A stretch of DNA of 64,000 bases from Scandinavium sp002470465 (GTDB taxonomy: Bacteria; Pseudomonadota; Gammaproteobacteria; Enterobacterales; Enterobacteriaceae). The stretch is from the NCBI RefSeq assembly GCF_040750395.1, contig NZ_JBFLVD010000020.1, positions 60,022 through 124,021 on the forward strand, written 5' to 3'. Of the stretch, positions 17,842 through 28,200 are shown one piece after another. The notes under the pieces were generated by a model. The model was given only the letters and a program-made list of their open reading frames with translations, was not told the origin of the DNA and did not search any database. How positions within the stretch are numbered: position 1 is the first letter of the stretch; each line of letters starts with the position of its first letter. The translations under genes were made by a program, and so were the position numbers.

Positions 17842-18777
17842 TCATCCATAGTTAACGCTATCTGTCATCAGCAAGCCAGCAGCATCATGCCTGCATTGTC
17901 CTGTCCGGGTCACCAGCAGATTGAAAAGATAGTCGCCGTAACGACCTTTTTTTAATTTCTCAGCACTGTGATAAAGTTCCTCGTCACTTAACCAGCCGTT
18001 TCTCCAGGCAATCTCCTCCGGGCAGGATAAAACGAGGTTGTGCTTATGCTGCTCTTGTTTTACAAACGAACCTGCCATATGCAAACTATCATTGGTCCCG
18101 GTATCCAGCCAGAAGACATCCTCCGCTAAAAATTCAACGTTTAACGCATTGTTCTTCAGATAGGTGGCATTAACGCAGGTTATTTCCAGTTCTCCCCGCC
18201 CGGAGGGTTTAATGGTCTTAGCGATATCGACAACCTGACTGTCATAGTGATACAAGCCAGTTACAGCCCAGTCAGATTTTGGTCGTTCCGGCTTCTCTTC
18301 GATGCTGAGGACATTACGGGATGCATCCAACTCTACGACGCCAAAGCGGCAGGGATCTGCCACCTGATGGCAATAAATAGTGGCGCCGCAGGACGTTCTG
18401 TTGGCCGGATTCGACAGTTTAACGTTAAACGAATGCTGGCCAATAAAAATATTATCGCCCAAAATCAGGAAGACCGATTCATGGCCAATAAACTTCTCGC
18501 CAATAATGAAAGCTTGGGCCAGCCCTGCTGGCTCAGGCTGTATCGCATAGCTAAGATTAATACCCATATGGCCGCCATTGCCCAGCAGGCGGATAAAGCT
18601 GCCCTGATCCTCTGGCGTGGTGATTATTAATATATCCCTGACGCCAGCCTGCATTAAAACAGCCAGCGGATAATAAATCATTGGCTTGTCATAAACCGAT
18701 AACAGCTGCTTGGAGATGGCAATCGTCGTTGGGTACAACCTGGTTCCGGAACCTCCAGCCAGAATAATCCCTTTCAT
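17842..18777 (-). CDS. rmlA: Glucose-1-phosphate thymidylyltransferase RmlA
   Basis: RmlA joins glucose-1-phosphate and dTTP into dTDP-glucose, the first step of dTDP-deoxysugar synthesis. The start carries the nucleotidyl-transferase signature GIILAGGSGTRLYPTT with the downstream SKQLLSVYDKPMIYYPL, and FLILGDNIF holds the metal-binding Asp. WLDTGTNDSLHMAG near residue 225 is also typical. At 311 residues it is about 20 longer than usual, due to a C-terminal tail. It overlaps no neighbour and sits between rmlB (20 bp upstream) and rmlC. Confidence 0.95.
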   Translation of the reverse strand: MKGIILAGGSGTRLYPTTIAISKQLLSVYDKPMIYYPLAVLMQAGVRDILIITTPEDQGSFIRLLGNGGHMGINLSYAIQPEPAGLAQAFIIGEKFIGHESVFLILGDNIFIGQHSFNVKLSNPANRTSCGATIYCHQVADPCRFGVVELDASRNVLSIEEKPERPKSDWAVTGLYHYDSQVVDIAKTIKPSGRGELEITCVNATYLKNNALNVEFLAEDVFWLDTGTNDSLHMAGSFVKQEQHKHNLVLSCPEEIAWRNGWLSDEELYHSAEKLKKGRYGDYLFNLLVTRTGQCRHDAAGLLMTDSVNYG

Positions 18778-18796
18778 AAATCTTAATTCCTTAATG

Positions 18797-19858
18797 TTAA
18801 ATAAGCGTGGGGAGATGACTCTCTTTAATCGTTTCTACCCATGGTAAATTAGTTAAATACCATTTAACGGTATTACGGATACCGCTTTCAAAAGACTCCT
18901 GGGGTTGCCAACCCAGTTCCCGCCTAATTTTACTGGCATCGATAGCATAACGGCGATCGTGGCCTGGACGATCGGTTACATAAGTAATTTGCTCACGACA
19001 GGAGACTGTTTTTGGCGCAAACTCATCCAGCAGGTCACAGATGGCGTGCACTACCTGAATATTTTTCTTCTCATTGTGCCCGCCAATATTGTAGGTCTCA
19101 CCCGCTTTACCTGCTGTCGCCACTAAATATAGCGCCCGAGCGTGATCTTCCACATAAAGCCAGTCTCTAATCTGGTCGCCTTTACCATATACCGGCAGTG
19201 GCTTCCCAGCTAAGGCATTAAGGATAATTAAGGGAATAAGCTTTTCCGGATAGTGGTAAGGTCCATAGTTATTAGAGCAGTTAGTGACGATGGTCGGCAA
19301 ACCATAGGTGCGGGCCCAAGCGCGGACCAGATGATCGCTGGCGGCTTTGGATGCAGAATAGGGACTGCTTGGCGCATAGGCGGTTTTTTCATGAAAAAGT
19401 GGCAGTGGGTCAGCCTCAGCCAGATCATCGGGATGGGGCAAATCGCCATATACTTCATCCGTAGAGATATGATGAAAGCGAAAGCGCATTTTTTTCAGTG
19501 CATCCAGCTCTGACCAGTATTTTCGCGCCACTTCAAGTAGCACCCAGGTACCGATAATATTGGTATTTATAAATGTCGCGGCGCTCAGAATAGAACGGTC
19601 AACATGGCTTTCCGCAGCAAGATGCATCACAACATCGGGTTGGTGCCTAGCGAATATCTGCGTCATCTTTTCCTTATCACCGATATCAGCATATTCAAAC
19701 TGATAGCGCTCAGAATTTTCTATTTCAGCCAGCGAGGCTAAATTTCCTGCATAGGTCAGCTTATCAACATTGATGACCTCATCCTGGCTGTTCCTGATTA
19801 TATGGCGTATGAGAGCGGAGCCGATAAAACCCGCACCGCCAGTGACTAAAATTTTCAT
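18797..19858 (-). CDS. rmlB: dTDP-glucose 4,6-dehydratase RmlB
   Basis: RmlB converts dTDP-glucose to dTDP-4-keto-6-deoxyglucose with bound NAD. The 353-residue protein has the Rossmann start MKILVTGGAGFIGSALIRHI, AAESHVDRS, the active-site STDEVYGD, the YSASK catalytic pair and NNYGPYHYPEKLIP. It is the first gene of the rmlB-rmlA-rmlC run. No rmlD (reductase) is visible, so either it lies elsewhere or the cluster supplies a different sugar. It is also known as rfbB. Confidence 0.95.
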   Translation of the reverse strand: MKILVTGGAGFIGSALIRHIIRNSQDEVINVDKLTYAGNLASLAEIENSERYQFEYADIGDKEKMTQIFARHQPDVVMHLAAESHVDRSILSAATFINTNIIGTWVLLEVARKYWSELDALKKMRFRFHHISTDEVYGDLPHPDDLAEADPLPLFHEKTAYAPSSPYSASKAASDHLVRAWARTYGLPTIVTNCSNNYGPYHYPEKLIPLIILNALAGKPLPVYGKGDQIRDWLYVEDHARALYLVATAGKAGETYNIGGHNEKKNIQVVHAICDLLDEFAPKTVSCREQITYVTDRPGHDRRYAIDASKIRRELGWQPQESFESGIRNTVKWYLTNLPWVETIKESHLPTLI

Positions 19859-19930
19859 TTCCTTTCCCGGCTTAAAAGAGATTGAGAGAAAAATCAGTAT
19901 CGCTGAGATAAATAATACCCATGCTCTTTC

Positions 19931-21328
19931 TCAGGGCGTGACACTTCGGCCATTGCTGGCAATCACTTGCTGATACCAGTAAAAGCTCTGTTTTCTGCTG
20001 CGTTGCAGGGAGCCGGAGCCATCTGGCTGCAGGTCGACATAGATAAAGCCGTAGCGCTTGGACACTTCCGCCTTTGATGCACTAATCAAATCGATTGGCC
20101 CCCAGCAGGTGTAGCCCATGACTTCCACGCCGTCAGCGATCGCTTGCCGCACCTGAGCCAGATGATCATTGAGATAGCTGATGCGATAGCCATCATCAAT
20201 GCGACCGTCGTCCCCGGGTTTATCCTGCGCGCCGAGACCATTTTCAACGATAAACAGCGGCTTCTGATAGCGATCCCACAGCGTATTTAGCAGAGTGCGC
20301 AGACCGATCGGATCTATTTGCCAGCCCCATTCGGAGCTTTCAAGATGTGGATTCGGCACCATATTGAGGATATTGCCGCGCTGTTTTGCCGCCAGCGCTG
20401 AATCCGCCGTTACGCATCCGGTCATGTAATAGCTGAAAGAGACGAAGTCCACGGTATGGCGCAATGCTGCCTGATCTTCTGCGGTCATATGCAGCGTAAT
20501 GCCGTTATCGCGCAAATAACGTTGCATATAGCCCGGCCAGGCTCCCCGGCACTGAACGTCGCCGAAGAACAGCCAGCTACGGTTCTCCTGCAGAGTGGCA
20601 AAAACATCGACGGGCTTACAGGTGAGCGGGTAGGCCAGGCCACCAAGCAGCATATTGCCAATTTTAGCATCAGGAATAATTTCATGGCAGGCCTTTACCG
20701 CCAGGCCGCTGGCGACCAGCTGATGGTGAATCGCCTGGTAGATTTCTGCCTCAGTACATCCCGCCGGCAGGCCAACGCCGGTTAAAGGCGCATGCAGTGA
20801 CATGTTGATCTCGTTGAACGTCAGCCACAGCTTCACTTTATGGTGATAGCGTGTAAACACGGTACGGGCATAGCGCTCAAACAGCTCAATCAGCTTACGG
20901 TTGCCCCACCCGCCATAATTTTCCACCAGCCCCCATGGCATCTCGTAGTGAGACAGGGTTACCATCGGTTGGATCTGGAACCGGAGCAGTTCATCAAACA
21001 GCGCATCGTACCAGGCCAAGCCCGCCTCATTGGGTTGCAGTTCATCGCCCTGCGGAAAAATGCGCGCCCAGGCAATGGATACCCGCAGGCAAGTGAATCC
21101 CATCTCAGCAAACAGGGCGATATCCTGCGGATAACGATGGTAGAAATCTATCGCGACATCTTTAATACTCCAGTCACCTGGCTTTCTCTGCGTCACAGGA
21201 CCAAAAATACCATCAGGCAGCATATCGGACGTCGATATCCCTTTACCGCCCTCCTGCCACGCTCCTTCAACCTGATTGGCCGCCAGCGCGCCGCCCCATA
21301 AAAATCCATCAGGAAACTCTACCCTCAT
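19931..21328 (-). CDS. GH1 6-phospho-beta-glucosidase
   Basis: Family 1 glycosidases of this kind cleave the 6-phospho-beta-glucosides brought in by a PTS. The 465-residue protein has the GH1 N-terminal signature FLWGGALAANQVEGAWQEGG, the acid/base Glu in LTFNEIN near residue 170 and the nucleophile in LFIVENGLGAQD near 360. A KRYGFIYVDL stretch and an SKAEVSKR segment fit the phospho-beta-glucosidase (BglA/AscB/BglB) group. It starts 18 bp after the PTS gene and is clearly co-transcribed with it. The likely substrates are plant aryl-beta-glucosides or cellobiose-like sugars; the exact one is unknown. Confidence 0.93.
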   Translation of the reverse strand: MRVEFPDGFLWGGALAANQVEGAWQEGGKGISTSDMLPDGIFGPVTQRKPGDWSIKDVAIDFYHRYPQDIALFAEMGFTCLRVSIAWARIFPQGDELQPNEAGLAWYDALFDELLRFQIQPMVTLSHYEMPWGLVENYGGWGNRKLIELFERYARTVFTRYHHKVKLWLTFNEINMSLHAPLTGVGLPAGCTEAEIYQAIHHQLVASGLAVKACHEIIPDAKIGNMLLGGLAYPLTCKPVDVFATLQENRSWLFFGDVQCRGAWPGYMQRYLRDNGITLHMTAEDQAALRHTVDFVSFSYYMTGCVTADSALAAKQRGNILNMVPNPHLESSEWGWQIDPIGLRTLLNTLWDRYQKPLFIVENGLGAQDKPGDDGRIDDGYRISYLNDHLAQVRQAIADGVEVMGYTCWGPIDLISASKAEVSKRYGFIYVDLQPDGSGSLQRSRKQSFYWYQQVIASNGRSVTP

Positions 21329-21346
21329 AATCTTTTCCCTTTATGT

Positions 21347-23212
21347 TCAGCGTATAACCAGCAGGAAAGGAGCGCCAGCATGGACAGAAACACCCTGTTG
21401 CGCCGGCTCCACTCCGGCGAATTCGTCACTGTTGCTAATGATAACCGGCGTGCTCAAATCGTAGCCTTTGCGCAGCATGGCCTCACGCTCGAAGGTAATC
21501 AGCACATCGCCGGGCTGAATTCTGTCACCCGGTTTGACCCAGGCGGTGAAATGCTCGCCCTTGAGTTTCACCGTGTCGATACCAATGTGAATCAGCACCT
21601 CAATGCCGCTGTCACTGATCAGTCCGATCGCGTGCCGGGTGGCGAACAGTGAGGCGACCTCGCCATGAAAAGGCGCCAGCACCCGCCCCTGGTCAGGAAT
21701 AATTGCCGCCCCGGCGCCCATCACACCGCTGGCAAAGGTGGCATCCGCGACCGCTTCGAGCGCGACGGCGGCGCCGCTCAGCGGCGCCAGAATATGGTTA
21801 TCGCCGGTAACGCCTGTACCTTGAGGTTTCTGCTCCGGCATCGACTTCGGAGCTCCAGCGACCAGCGTCAGCAGGCAGGAAAGCCCCAGAGAAACCGCCA
21901 CGCCGGCAACAGCGCCCCACACCGTGCTATCCACTCCGCCCGGAGGAATAACCTGGGCAAGGGTGAAAATGCTCGCCATGCCAAAGGAGTAGACCTGACT
22001 CTGGCTGAAGCCGACCACCGCGCCGCCAACAGCGCCGCCGATGCAACCGAAAATAAACGGCCGACGGCCCGGCAGAGTGACGCCATACACCGCAGGCTCA
22101 GTGACACCGAAGACGCCAGCGACAGCCCCTGATCCCGCCAGCGTTTTCAGGCGCACATCACGAGTTTTGAGCAACACCCCGATAGCTGAACCAACCTGGC
22201 CAAATACCGCTGGCAGCAGGATCGCCAGCATGGGATCATGACCGAGGATCGACAGGTTATTCATCATCAGAGGAACCAGTCCCCAGTGCAGACCGAAGAT
22301 CACACACACCTGCCACAGCGTGCCTAGAATGCCTCCAGCCAGCCAGGGGGCGAACTCATAGACAGCAAGGAAACCAGCGGCCAGCAGTTCGCCCATTCGG
22401 GTTGCCAGCGGTCCGATCACCAGTAAAGTCAGCGGCACAACCACCGTGATGCATACCAAGGGCGTCAAGAAGTTCTTCACCGCTGCTGGCATTCGCTTAT
22501 TACATTGTCGCTCTAGCCAGCAGCAGAACCATGCGGCACAGACAGCCGGAATGACTGAGGAGGCGTAGTTAATGTAAACCACCGGGATACCAAGGAAGCT
22601 TTCGGTTGCGCCCCCTGCCTCCATCTCAAAGGCTTGCAGTATCATCGGGTGCACCAGCGACCCACTGACGACCATGGTTAAGAAAGGATTGCCGCCAAAT
22701 TTTTTACCCGCGGTATAGCCGAGCACCAGCGGCAGAAAGTAGAACAGGGCATCGCTGGCAGCAAACAGGATGCGCCAGGTACCGCTGCTCTCACTCAGCC
22801 AGCCGAGCGGCAGGCTGAGCGCCAGAAACCCTTTTAATATGCCGCTGGCAGCCAGAACGCCAAGAAATGGCGTGAAAATGCCGGAAACCACATCGATAAG
22901 CCTTGCCAGCAGCGAGCCCTTCTCTTCCTCTTCGCCTGCGGGCTGCTGGGTCGCAGCATCATCGCTGAGTCCGGCGGCCTGGCATACCGCCAGCCAGACA
23001 TCATGCACGTGATTACCGATTACCACCTGAAACTGACCGCCGCTCTCCACCACCATGAGCACCTCAGGATTGAGCTTCAGGCCTGCGGCATCCGCCTGGT
23101 GGTGATCGTGTAGCTTAAAGCGCAATCGCGTCGCGCAGTGCAGCAGACTTTTAATATTCTCCCGCCCGCCAACATGGCGCAGGATATCGCTGGCCAGCTC
23201 CTGATATTGCAT
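21347..23212 (-). CDS. PTS beta-glucoside-specific EIIBCA permease
   Basis: This membrane permease phosphorylates beta-glucosides during uptake. Domain order is B-C-A: EIIB at the N-terminus with the phospho-Cys in SLLHCATRLRF (about residue 26), about ten membrane segments of EIIC (residues 100-450), and EIIA at the C-terminus with the active His in VLIHIGIDTV. At 621 residues it is BglF-sized. The ATG at 23212 (MQYQELASDIL) fits family starts; upstream ATGs at 23224 and 23248 are in frame but less likely. No BglG-type antiterminator gene is in the window, so regulation is unclear. Confidence 0.93.
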   Translation of the reverse strand: MQYQELASDILRHVGGRENIKSLLHCATRLRFKLHDHHQADAAGLKLNPEVLMVVESGGQFQVVIGNHVHDVWLAVCQAAGLSDDAATQQPAGEEEEKGSLLARLIDVVSGIFTPFLGVLAASGILKGFLALSLPLGWLSESSGTWRILFAASDALFYFLPLVLGYTAGKKFGGNPFLTMVVSGSLVHPMILQAFEMEAGGATESFLGIPVVYINYASSVIPAVCAAWFCCWLERQCNKRMPAAVKNFLTPLVCITVVVPLTLLVIGPLATRMGELLAAGFLAVYEFAPWLAGGILGTLWQVCVIFGLHWGLVPLMMNNLSILGHDPMLAILLPAVFGQVGSAIGVLLKTRDVRLKTLAGSGAVAGVFGVTEPAVYGVTLPGRRPFIFGCIGGAVGGAVVGFSQSQVYSFGMASIFTLAQVIPPGGVDSTVWGAVAGVAVSLGLSCLLTLVAGAPKSMPEQKPQGTGVTGDNHILAPLSGAAVALEAVADATFASGVMGAGAAIIPDQGRVLAPFHGEVASLFATRHAIGLISDSGIEVLIHIGIDTVKLKGEHFTAWVKPGDRIQPGDVLITFEREAMLRKGYDLSTPVIISNSDEFAGVEPAQQGVSVHAGAPFLLVIR

Positions 23213-23309
23213 AGTAGTTTCCATCCTTAGTCCTGAGGCGTTAGGCATTCGCCGCCCGATGAGCTACCATGCGGCGTCCTGTGCCGTCTGACGGCTACAC
23301 TGTCGCTGC

Positions 23310-24191
23310 TTATTCAGCCAGCAGCGCCTGGTACCGGGCCTGATACTGTGGAGCATCCCATGAACCGTCGAACAGGGTATAAACGATATAGCCCTTGTTA
23401 AGCCAGCCGGAGTCGGTGTTATCCGTGGTTGGCTCCAGCGCCGCCGGATTAAAAATCTGCTTCGCTTTGCCGTCTTCCATTAGCTGGTAACCAATTTGCG
23501 GCGTGGGATACCTCTCGTTTTCACTGTAATGCACGCCTTTGATGTGAGACCTGGCCAGCGCCGGATAATTGATGCTCAGTCCGGAACCTTTCGGTAATAG
23601 CGGCGAACCTGCGGTACGCTTAGCATTGAGCTTATCAACTAAACCAACGACGTAATCAACCGAGTCCGGCTGATATTTATGCGTCGCTGGCCAGTGATTT
23701 TTCATCTCCTGTTCGGAAAGCAGGTAGCCGATACTGGCGGCAATGGCCGGAATGCCGTAGCGCACAGCACGAACCGCAGCGCTGACGGTGCCGCTGTTCA
23801 CCTGGGACATACCTGTATTGGGACCGTCGTTAACCCCGGAGATCACCAGATCTGGCGGATTATCCTTCAGCAAACCGCGCAAGCCGAAATCTACCGCATC
23901 GGCAGGGGTGCCAGGAAAGCAGTAACGCCGGTCTGCGACTGTTTTTACCTCGAACAATTTGCCGGTTTTGAAAGTGATTGCGGAACCGACGCCGCTCTGA
24001 TTAGTGGCTGGAGCCACCATCCAGACCTCATAACCTTTAGCCTTCAGCTTATCCTGCAATAAGGTACTGCCAGCAGATTCACAGCCGTCGTCGTTGACGA
24101 TTAAAATTTTTAAAGGAGCTGACACCGCCTGTGCCGACAGGCTCAGAGTGGCGAGTAAAAATAACGAAAAGATAATTACCTTGCTTTGCAT
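23310..24191 (-). CDS. Secreted SurE-family nucleotidase/phosphatase
   Basis: SurE enzymes are metal-dependent 5'/3'-nucleotidases. This 293-residue protein has the signature KILIVNDDG with the metal-binding Asp pair, NQSGVGSAIT, FPGTPADAVDFGL and SGVNDGPNTGMSQVNSGTV. Unlike the cytoplasmic SurE encoded near rpoS, it begins with a clear signal peptide (VIIFSLFLLATLSLSAQAVS), so it should act in the periplasm or outside, perhaps scavenging phosphate or nucleosides. GGAG lies before the ATG. It stands alone, 98 bp before the PTS operon on the same strand. Confidence 0.9.
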   Translation of the reverse strand: MQSKVIIFSLFLLATLSLSAQAVSAPLKILIVNDDGCESAGSTLLQDKLKAKGYEVWMVAPATNQSGVGSAITFKTGKLFEVKTVADRRYCFPGTPADAVDFGLRGLLKDNPPDLVISGVNDGPNTGMSQVNSGTVSAAVRAVRYGIPAIAASIGYLLSEQEMKNHWPATHKYQPDSVDYVVGLVDKLNAKRTAGSPLLPKGSGLSINYPALARSHIKGVHYSENERYPTPQIGYQLMEDGKAKQIFNPAALEPTTDNTDSGWLNKGYIVYTLFDGSWDAPQYQARYQALLAE

Positions 24192-24704
24192 AACTGCTCC
24201 CTAGATTAAAGGCTGACAGATAACTCATTCAGCCAGCTGGATTAATCTACGATCCTAATTGCATCACAAAGTACCCTCCGCTCAGAATGAAGTCTATAAA
24301 CCCAGCTAAACATTTGTGATGGGATTCAAATTAAACCAACAATATAACAGTGGCAACGGAATTACTTACCATTTCACTCACTTTTATTACCGATCAGTGC
24401 ATACTCCGATAACAAAAAAGTCGCATAAAAATAATTGGTTACAGATATAAGACCGGGCAGCCGATTTTTATCGGCAAAATAATTAGCAGAAATAAAATCG
24501 CAATCACTTTCACCAGAATTACACTCAGACAAATATCATATAACTGATAACAGCACCCTCTGAAAAACAACCCAGCCACCCTTAATAAGGAAAAATTCAG
24601 ATCGACACCCATCTTTTTCTCATAATAACCAGAGAAGCACATCGCGATATTCAGTTTTTCTTTGCCACCAAGCAAGCCGGTACCTTACCAGCAATCGGCG
24701 TTGT

Positions 24705-24979
24705 TACTACCTTGCTGATCAGCGATACGCATATCCAAGGTGGGGATGACGGTTATTCATTGCACCAGTGACGTCCGGCGGCGCTGAATGCCATGCCAAA
24801 GGAGCTGGATGCAACTAGTCAGGCGATTCTGGCAGGAAGTGAACCCAGCTGACCAGCAGCTGCTCTCTTGAGAGCGACACGCTGCGCCCCATGGAGAAAC
24901 CGGGGAGTACAATCCGTCTGTCAGCTTTACAGCCTGCTGGCTCAGACGCAGATGTTTGATATTGCTCGGTAAGCAGCGT
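24705..24979 (+). pseudogene. Remnant of a third RcsB-like regulator
   Basis: The sequence near 24885-24975 matches the C-terminus of the intact regulator at 31210 over two frames: LRPMEKPG against LRAMEKLG, then VCQLYSLLAQTQMFDIA against DCQLYCLLAQTRMFDIA, with a one-base shift between. Weaker likeness exists at AILAGSE near 24815 and perhaps LLISDTH near 24710 (receiver start). Stops interrupt the rest. It is a decayed copy of the gene that lies on the far side of the invasin, so the invasin was once flanked by two such genes, or this copy arose by duplication. Confidence 0.7.
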
Positions 24980-25040
24980 CAACCGCTGCCATAGCTTTAA
25001 TAAGCTAGACCTGCTTGCAAGGTTGCTTTTATGACGCCAA

Positions 25041-25084
25041 AAGGTTTACACCAATCAGTTTGAAGGTTTACACCAATCAGTTTG
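25041..25084. repeat. Perfect 22-bp tandem duplication
   Basis: Two identical, adjacent copies of a 22-bp unit starting AAGGTTTACACC lie 184 bp past the invasin stop codon, in non-coding DNA. They are probably a slippage duplication or the remains of a mobile-element end. Confidence 0.9.
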
Positions 25085-25267
25085 ATTGATGACCGAGAGA
25101 TTCCGCCATACTCAGCGCTGTTCTCCCGGTACCAGCTATAAACGAATATGCACATCCGGGCGGGAACGAACTGTCCCCGCCGGAGCAGTTTTATCTGCTG
25201 GCTGCCTGCTAACAGGAAGTACTACATTTGTCGGCTAGCTGCTGTTAATGTACCAGCAGCCGTTGTA

Positions 25268-28200
25268 TTACATATCTATATTAAGTACTTTCCCAAACAA
25301 ATGGCTTTCAGGTATCGAAATCCAGGTATTTTTATCACCATTAATACGGACTCTGTCAGAGGGTTCTGAAGTCCCTCCGATCACCCGACTATCGGTGATC
25401 CACGCTTTAAAGTAAGCAGATGCCTGTTCACGGTAACCATCTGCATCTGATGTCGTTCCATCACTTCCAGTCACTCTCAGGTCCCACGCGTCTGATGAAC
25501 CAACGTGAGTTTGTCTAAAATAAACCGAGATTCCAGGAACTGGCTTACCTGTTGCAACATCAACGACACGTACTTTTACATAATACATCCAGTACCCTCC
25601 CAGGCCAGTCAGCTTCCACGTCTGATGGTAAGAGTCGATACGAACTTGCCGTGCGATTCTCGCCTCACTGCTGGATACCTCGGTTCCTTGTGCGATCGCA
25701 GTTTTCGGCGTGACGCGTACCTGGATTTCCCTTCCACCATAAGAACGGGGAGGTGTAAATGTCTTCAGCTTTGCATCCGGCGTGTCGCTTACCAGATTCC
25801 ATTGCAAGCTTCCCCTTTCGCGCCAGTACCACTGAAACGTAGACGCATCACTACCATTCCCATTAGCGTTAAATCTATACTCTGCGGTCAGCGGTTGACC
25901 GACAATCGCAATCCCTGCTGGTGATATACTCACGTCCGTAACAGAGGGCGGAGCTAAAATCTCATCAGTCTGCGGAGATATCCCAACGGCGAGTGATGGC
26001 ACACTTTTGCTGGAAACTTCAATGTAAAGCTTACTATTCAGCAATTGAGTATCCCAGGCTCTAAAGGTGGCTTTACCATTACTCAGTTCAGAGTTGCCCT
26101 GCCAGCTATAACCCTTGGTAGATTTCCAGACGATATTAATATCGTCATTCGGCAAACCAAGCCCTGATACATCAACGTTATAGGTTGCATTCAATCCCCC
26201 CAGGCCAACAGGCGCAGGTTTTGGCGGCGTTTTTATCCCAACGTCCACAGCAACCTCAATTGAGGCAGGTGCATCGTACGTATCCGTTGCCGTCTGAGAT
26301 ACCGTTATCTTAGCGCTTCCCGCAGCGATAAAAGTCAATTCACCGCTGTTGCTAACGGAAACAATCTGGGGCTTATCCGATCGGTAACTTTTCACGCCTG
26401 CACCGTTTCCGCCGCTCACCAACAAGGTCTGCGCTCTGCTACCATAAGTGGTCGATACCGGTTGCGCGACCAGCGCTGGTGAGGTGTTGCGTACTATGGC
26501 TACACCCTGACTGAATACTTCAGTCCCTGGCTCATCCGGCTTCGCGCTACCTACAGGTGTGACACCCACTCGTACCTCGTAGCCTGCGTAAGAAACATCC
26601 GTGACGAATGTCTTACTGGTATTGCCATCTTTCTGGGCCGGTTGCCAGACATCGTTACTTCCTGTTTTTCTCCAGTACCACTGATACCGGGAATCATCGG
26701 CTCCTGTTCCCTGGGCATTAAACCCGGTATAGCTGGCCTGCAGTGGCGCTTTCACAATAGCGGTCGCTGAAGGTGACACACTGACACTGGTAATGGACGG
26801 TGTGCCGTAAATTGATACCGCGTTACTGAATACCTCTTCCCCCTGCACCGTCTGGTTTTTGCCTTTGGGCGTAACCCCAACCCGCACGTCATAGCCAACG
26901 TAAGAATCCTCGGTGACAAAAGTCTGGGCGGTATTGCCATCTTTCTGGGCCGGTTGCCAGGCATCGTTACTTCCTGTTTTTCTCCAGTACCACTGATACC
27001 GGGAATCATCGGCTCCTGTCCCCTGAGCATCAAAGCCTGTGTAGCTTGCCTTAATGCCGGTATTCACTGGGGCAGTGGCAGAAGGTGACACACTGACACT
27101 GCTAATAAGCGGTATGCCGATAATTTCCGCGGTCTGCGGAGATTTTCCGGGTTTTATTGATGAGATACTTTTGCTGGAAACTTCAACATATAACTCGCTG
27201 TTCAGCAGCACAGGATCTTGGGCAACAAAGCTGGCTATACCATTACTAATCTGGTCATTTCCATTTTTGCGGTAACCCTTGGTAGATTTCCAGTCGATAT
27301 TAATATCGTTAATGCGCAAACCCAGCATTGAAACATCAACGGTATAGGTTGCGCCCAGTCCGTCCGCACCAACAGGTTGCGGTTTGGCCGGCGCTTTCAT
27401 CCCGACATCAACCGCTACCCTAAGATCGGCCGGAGCCTTTTGCGTTTCCGTTTCCGCCTGTGACACCGTTATCATTGCGCTGCCCGCGCCAGTAAAGGTC
27501 AGCAGCCCGATGCTGTCAATGGTTACCACGCCAGGATTATCCGAACTGTAGCTTTTCTCACCGCCGTTACCGCCGTTCACTTTCAGCGTCTGCGGTGCAT
27601 CGCCGTAAGTCACACTGACCGGCTGTGCGCTCAGCGCCGTCGATGCGGCTTTATTTACCGTCACCGTCNNNNNNNNNNNNNNNNNNNNNNNNNNNNNNNN
27701 NNNNNNNNNNNNNNNNNNNNNNNNNNNNNNNNNNNNNNNNNNNNNNNNAGTGGCCTGCTGGCTGACGGTGATTGTGGTGCTGCCGGTGCCGTTAACTGTC
27801 AGCAGGCCTTGTTCATCCACCGCCACCACCTTGTTATCGTCGGAACGGTACTGGTAGTTGCTATTATTGCCGCCAGTAACCTGTAAAGCCGGCGCCACCT
27901 CTCCCCAGCTCAGGGTGACATCCTTCACCGCTAAAGCGGGCACCGGATTTTTTTGCAGCGTTAAGCTCAGACTGGCCTGACGATTAACATCGGCCAGAAC
28001 TGCCTCAATACGCCATTCTCCGTTGCCATAAACCTCAGGAACCGGCAGTTCGATCGCCGCCAGGCCGGCATCGTCAGTGACCGAAGCGCCAGCCGGTTTG
28101 CCATTGCTCTGCCAGCGGATCGGGCGATTTGCTACGCCAAGCAGATCCTCTTCCTCAAGCGCCAGCTGAAAAGTCAGGGGGACACTGGCAACCGGAACCT

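Noticed and set aside
24439..24675. Hydrophobic 78-codon frame on the minus strand
   Set aside because: Composition reflects AT-rich DNA, and there is no ribosome site or recognisable domain.
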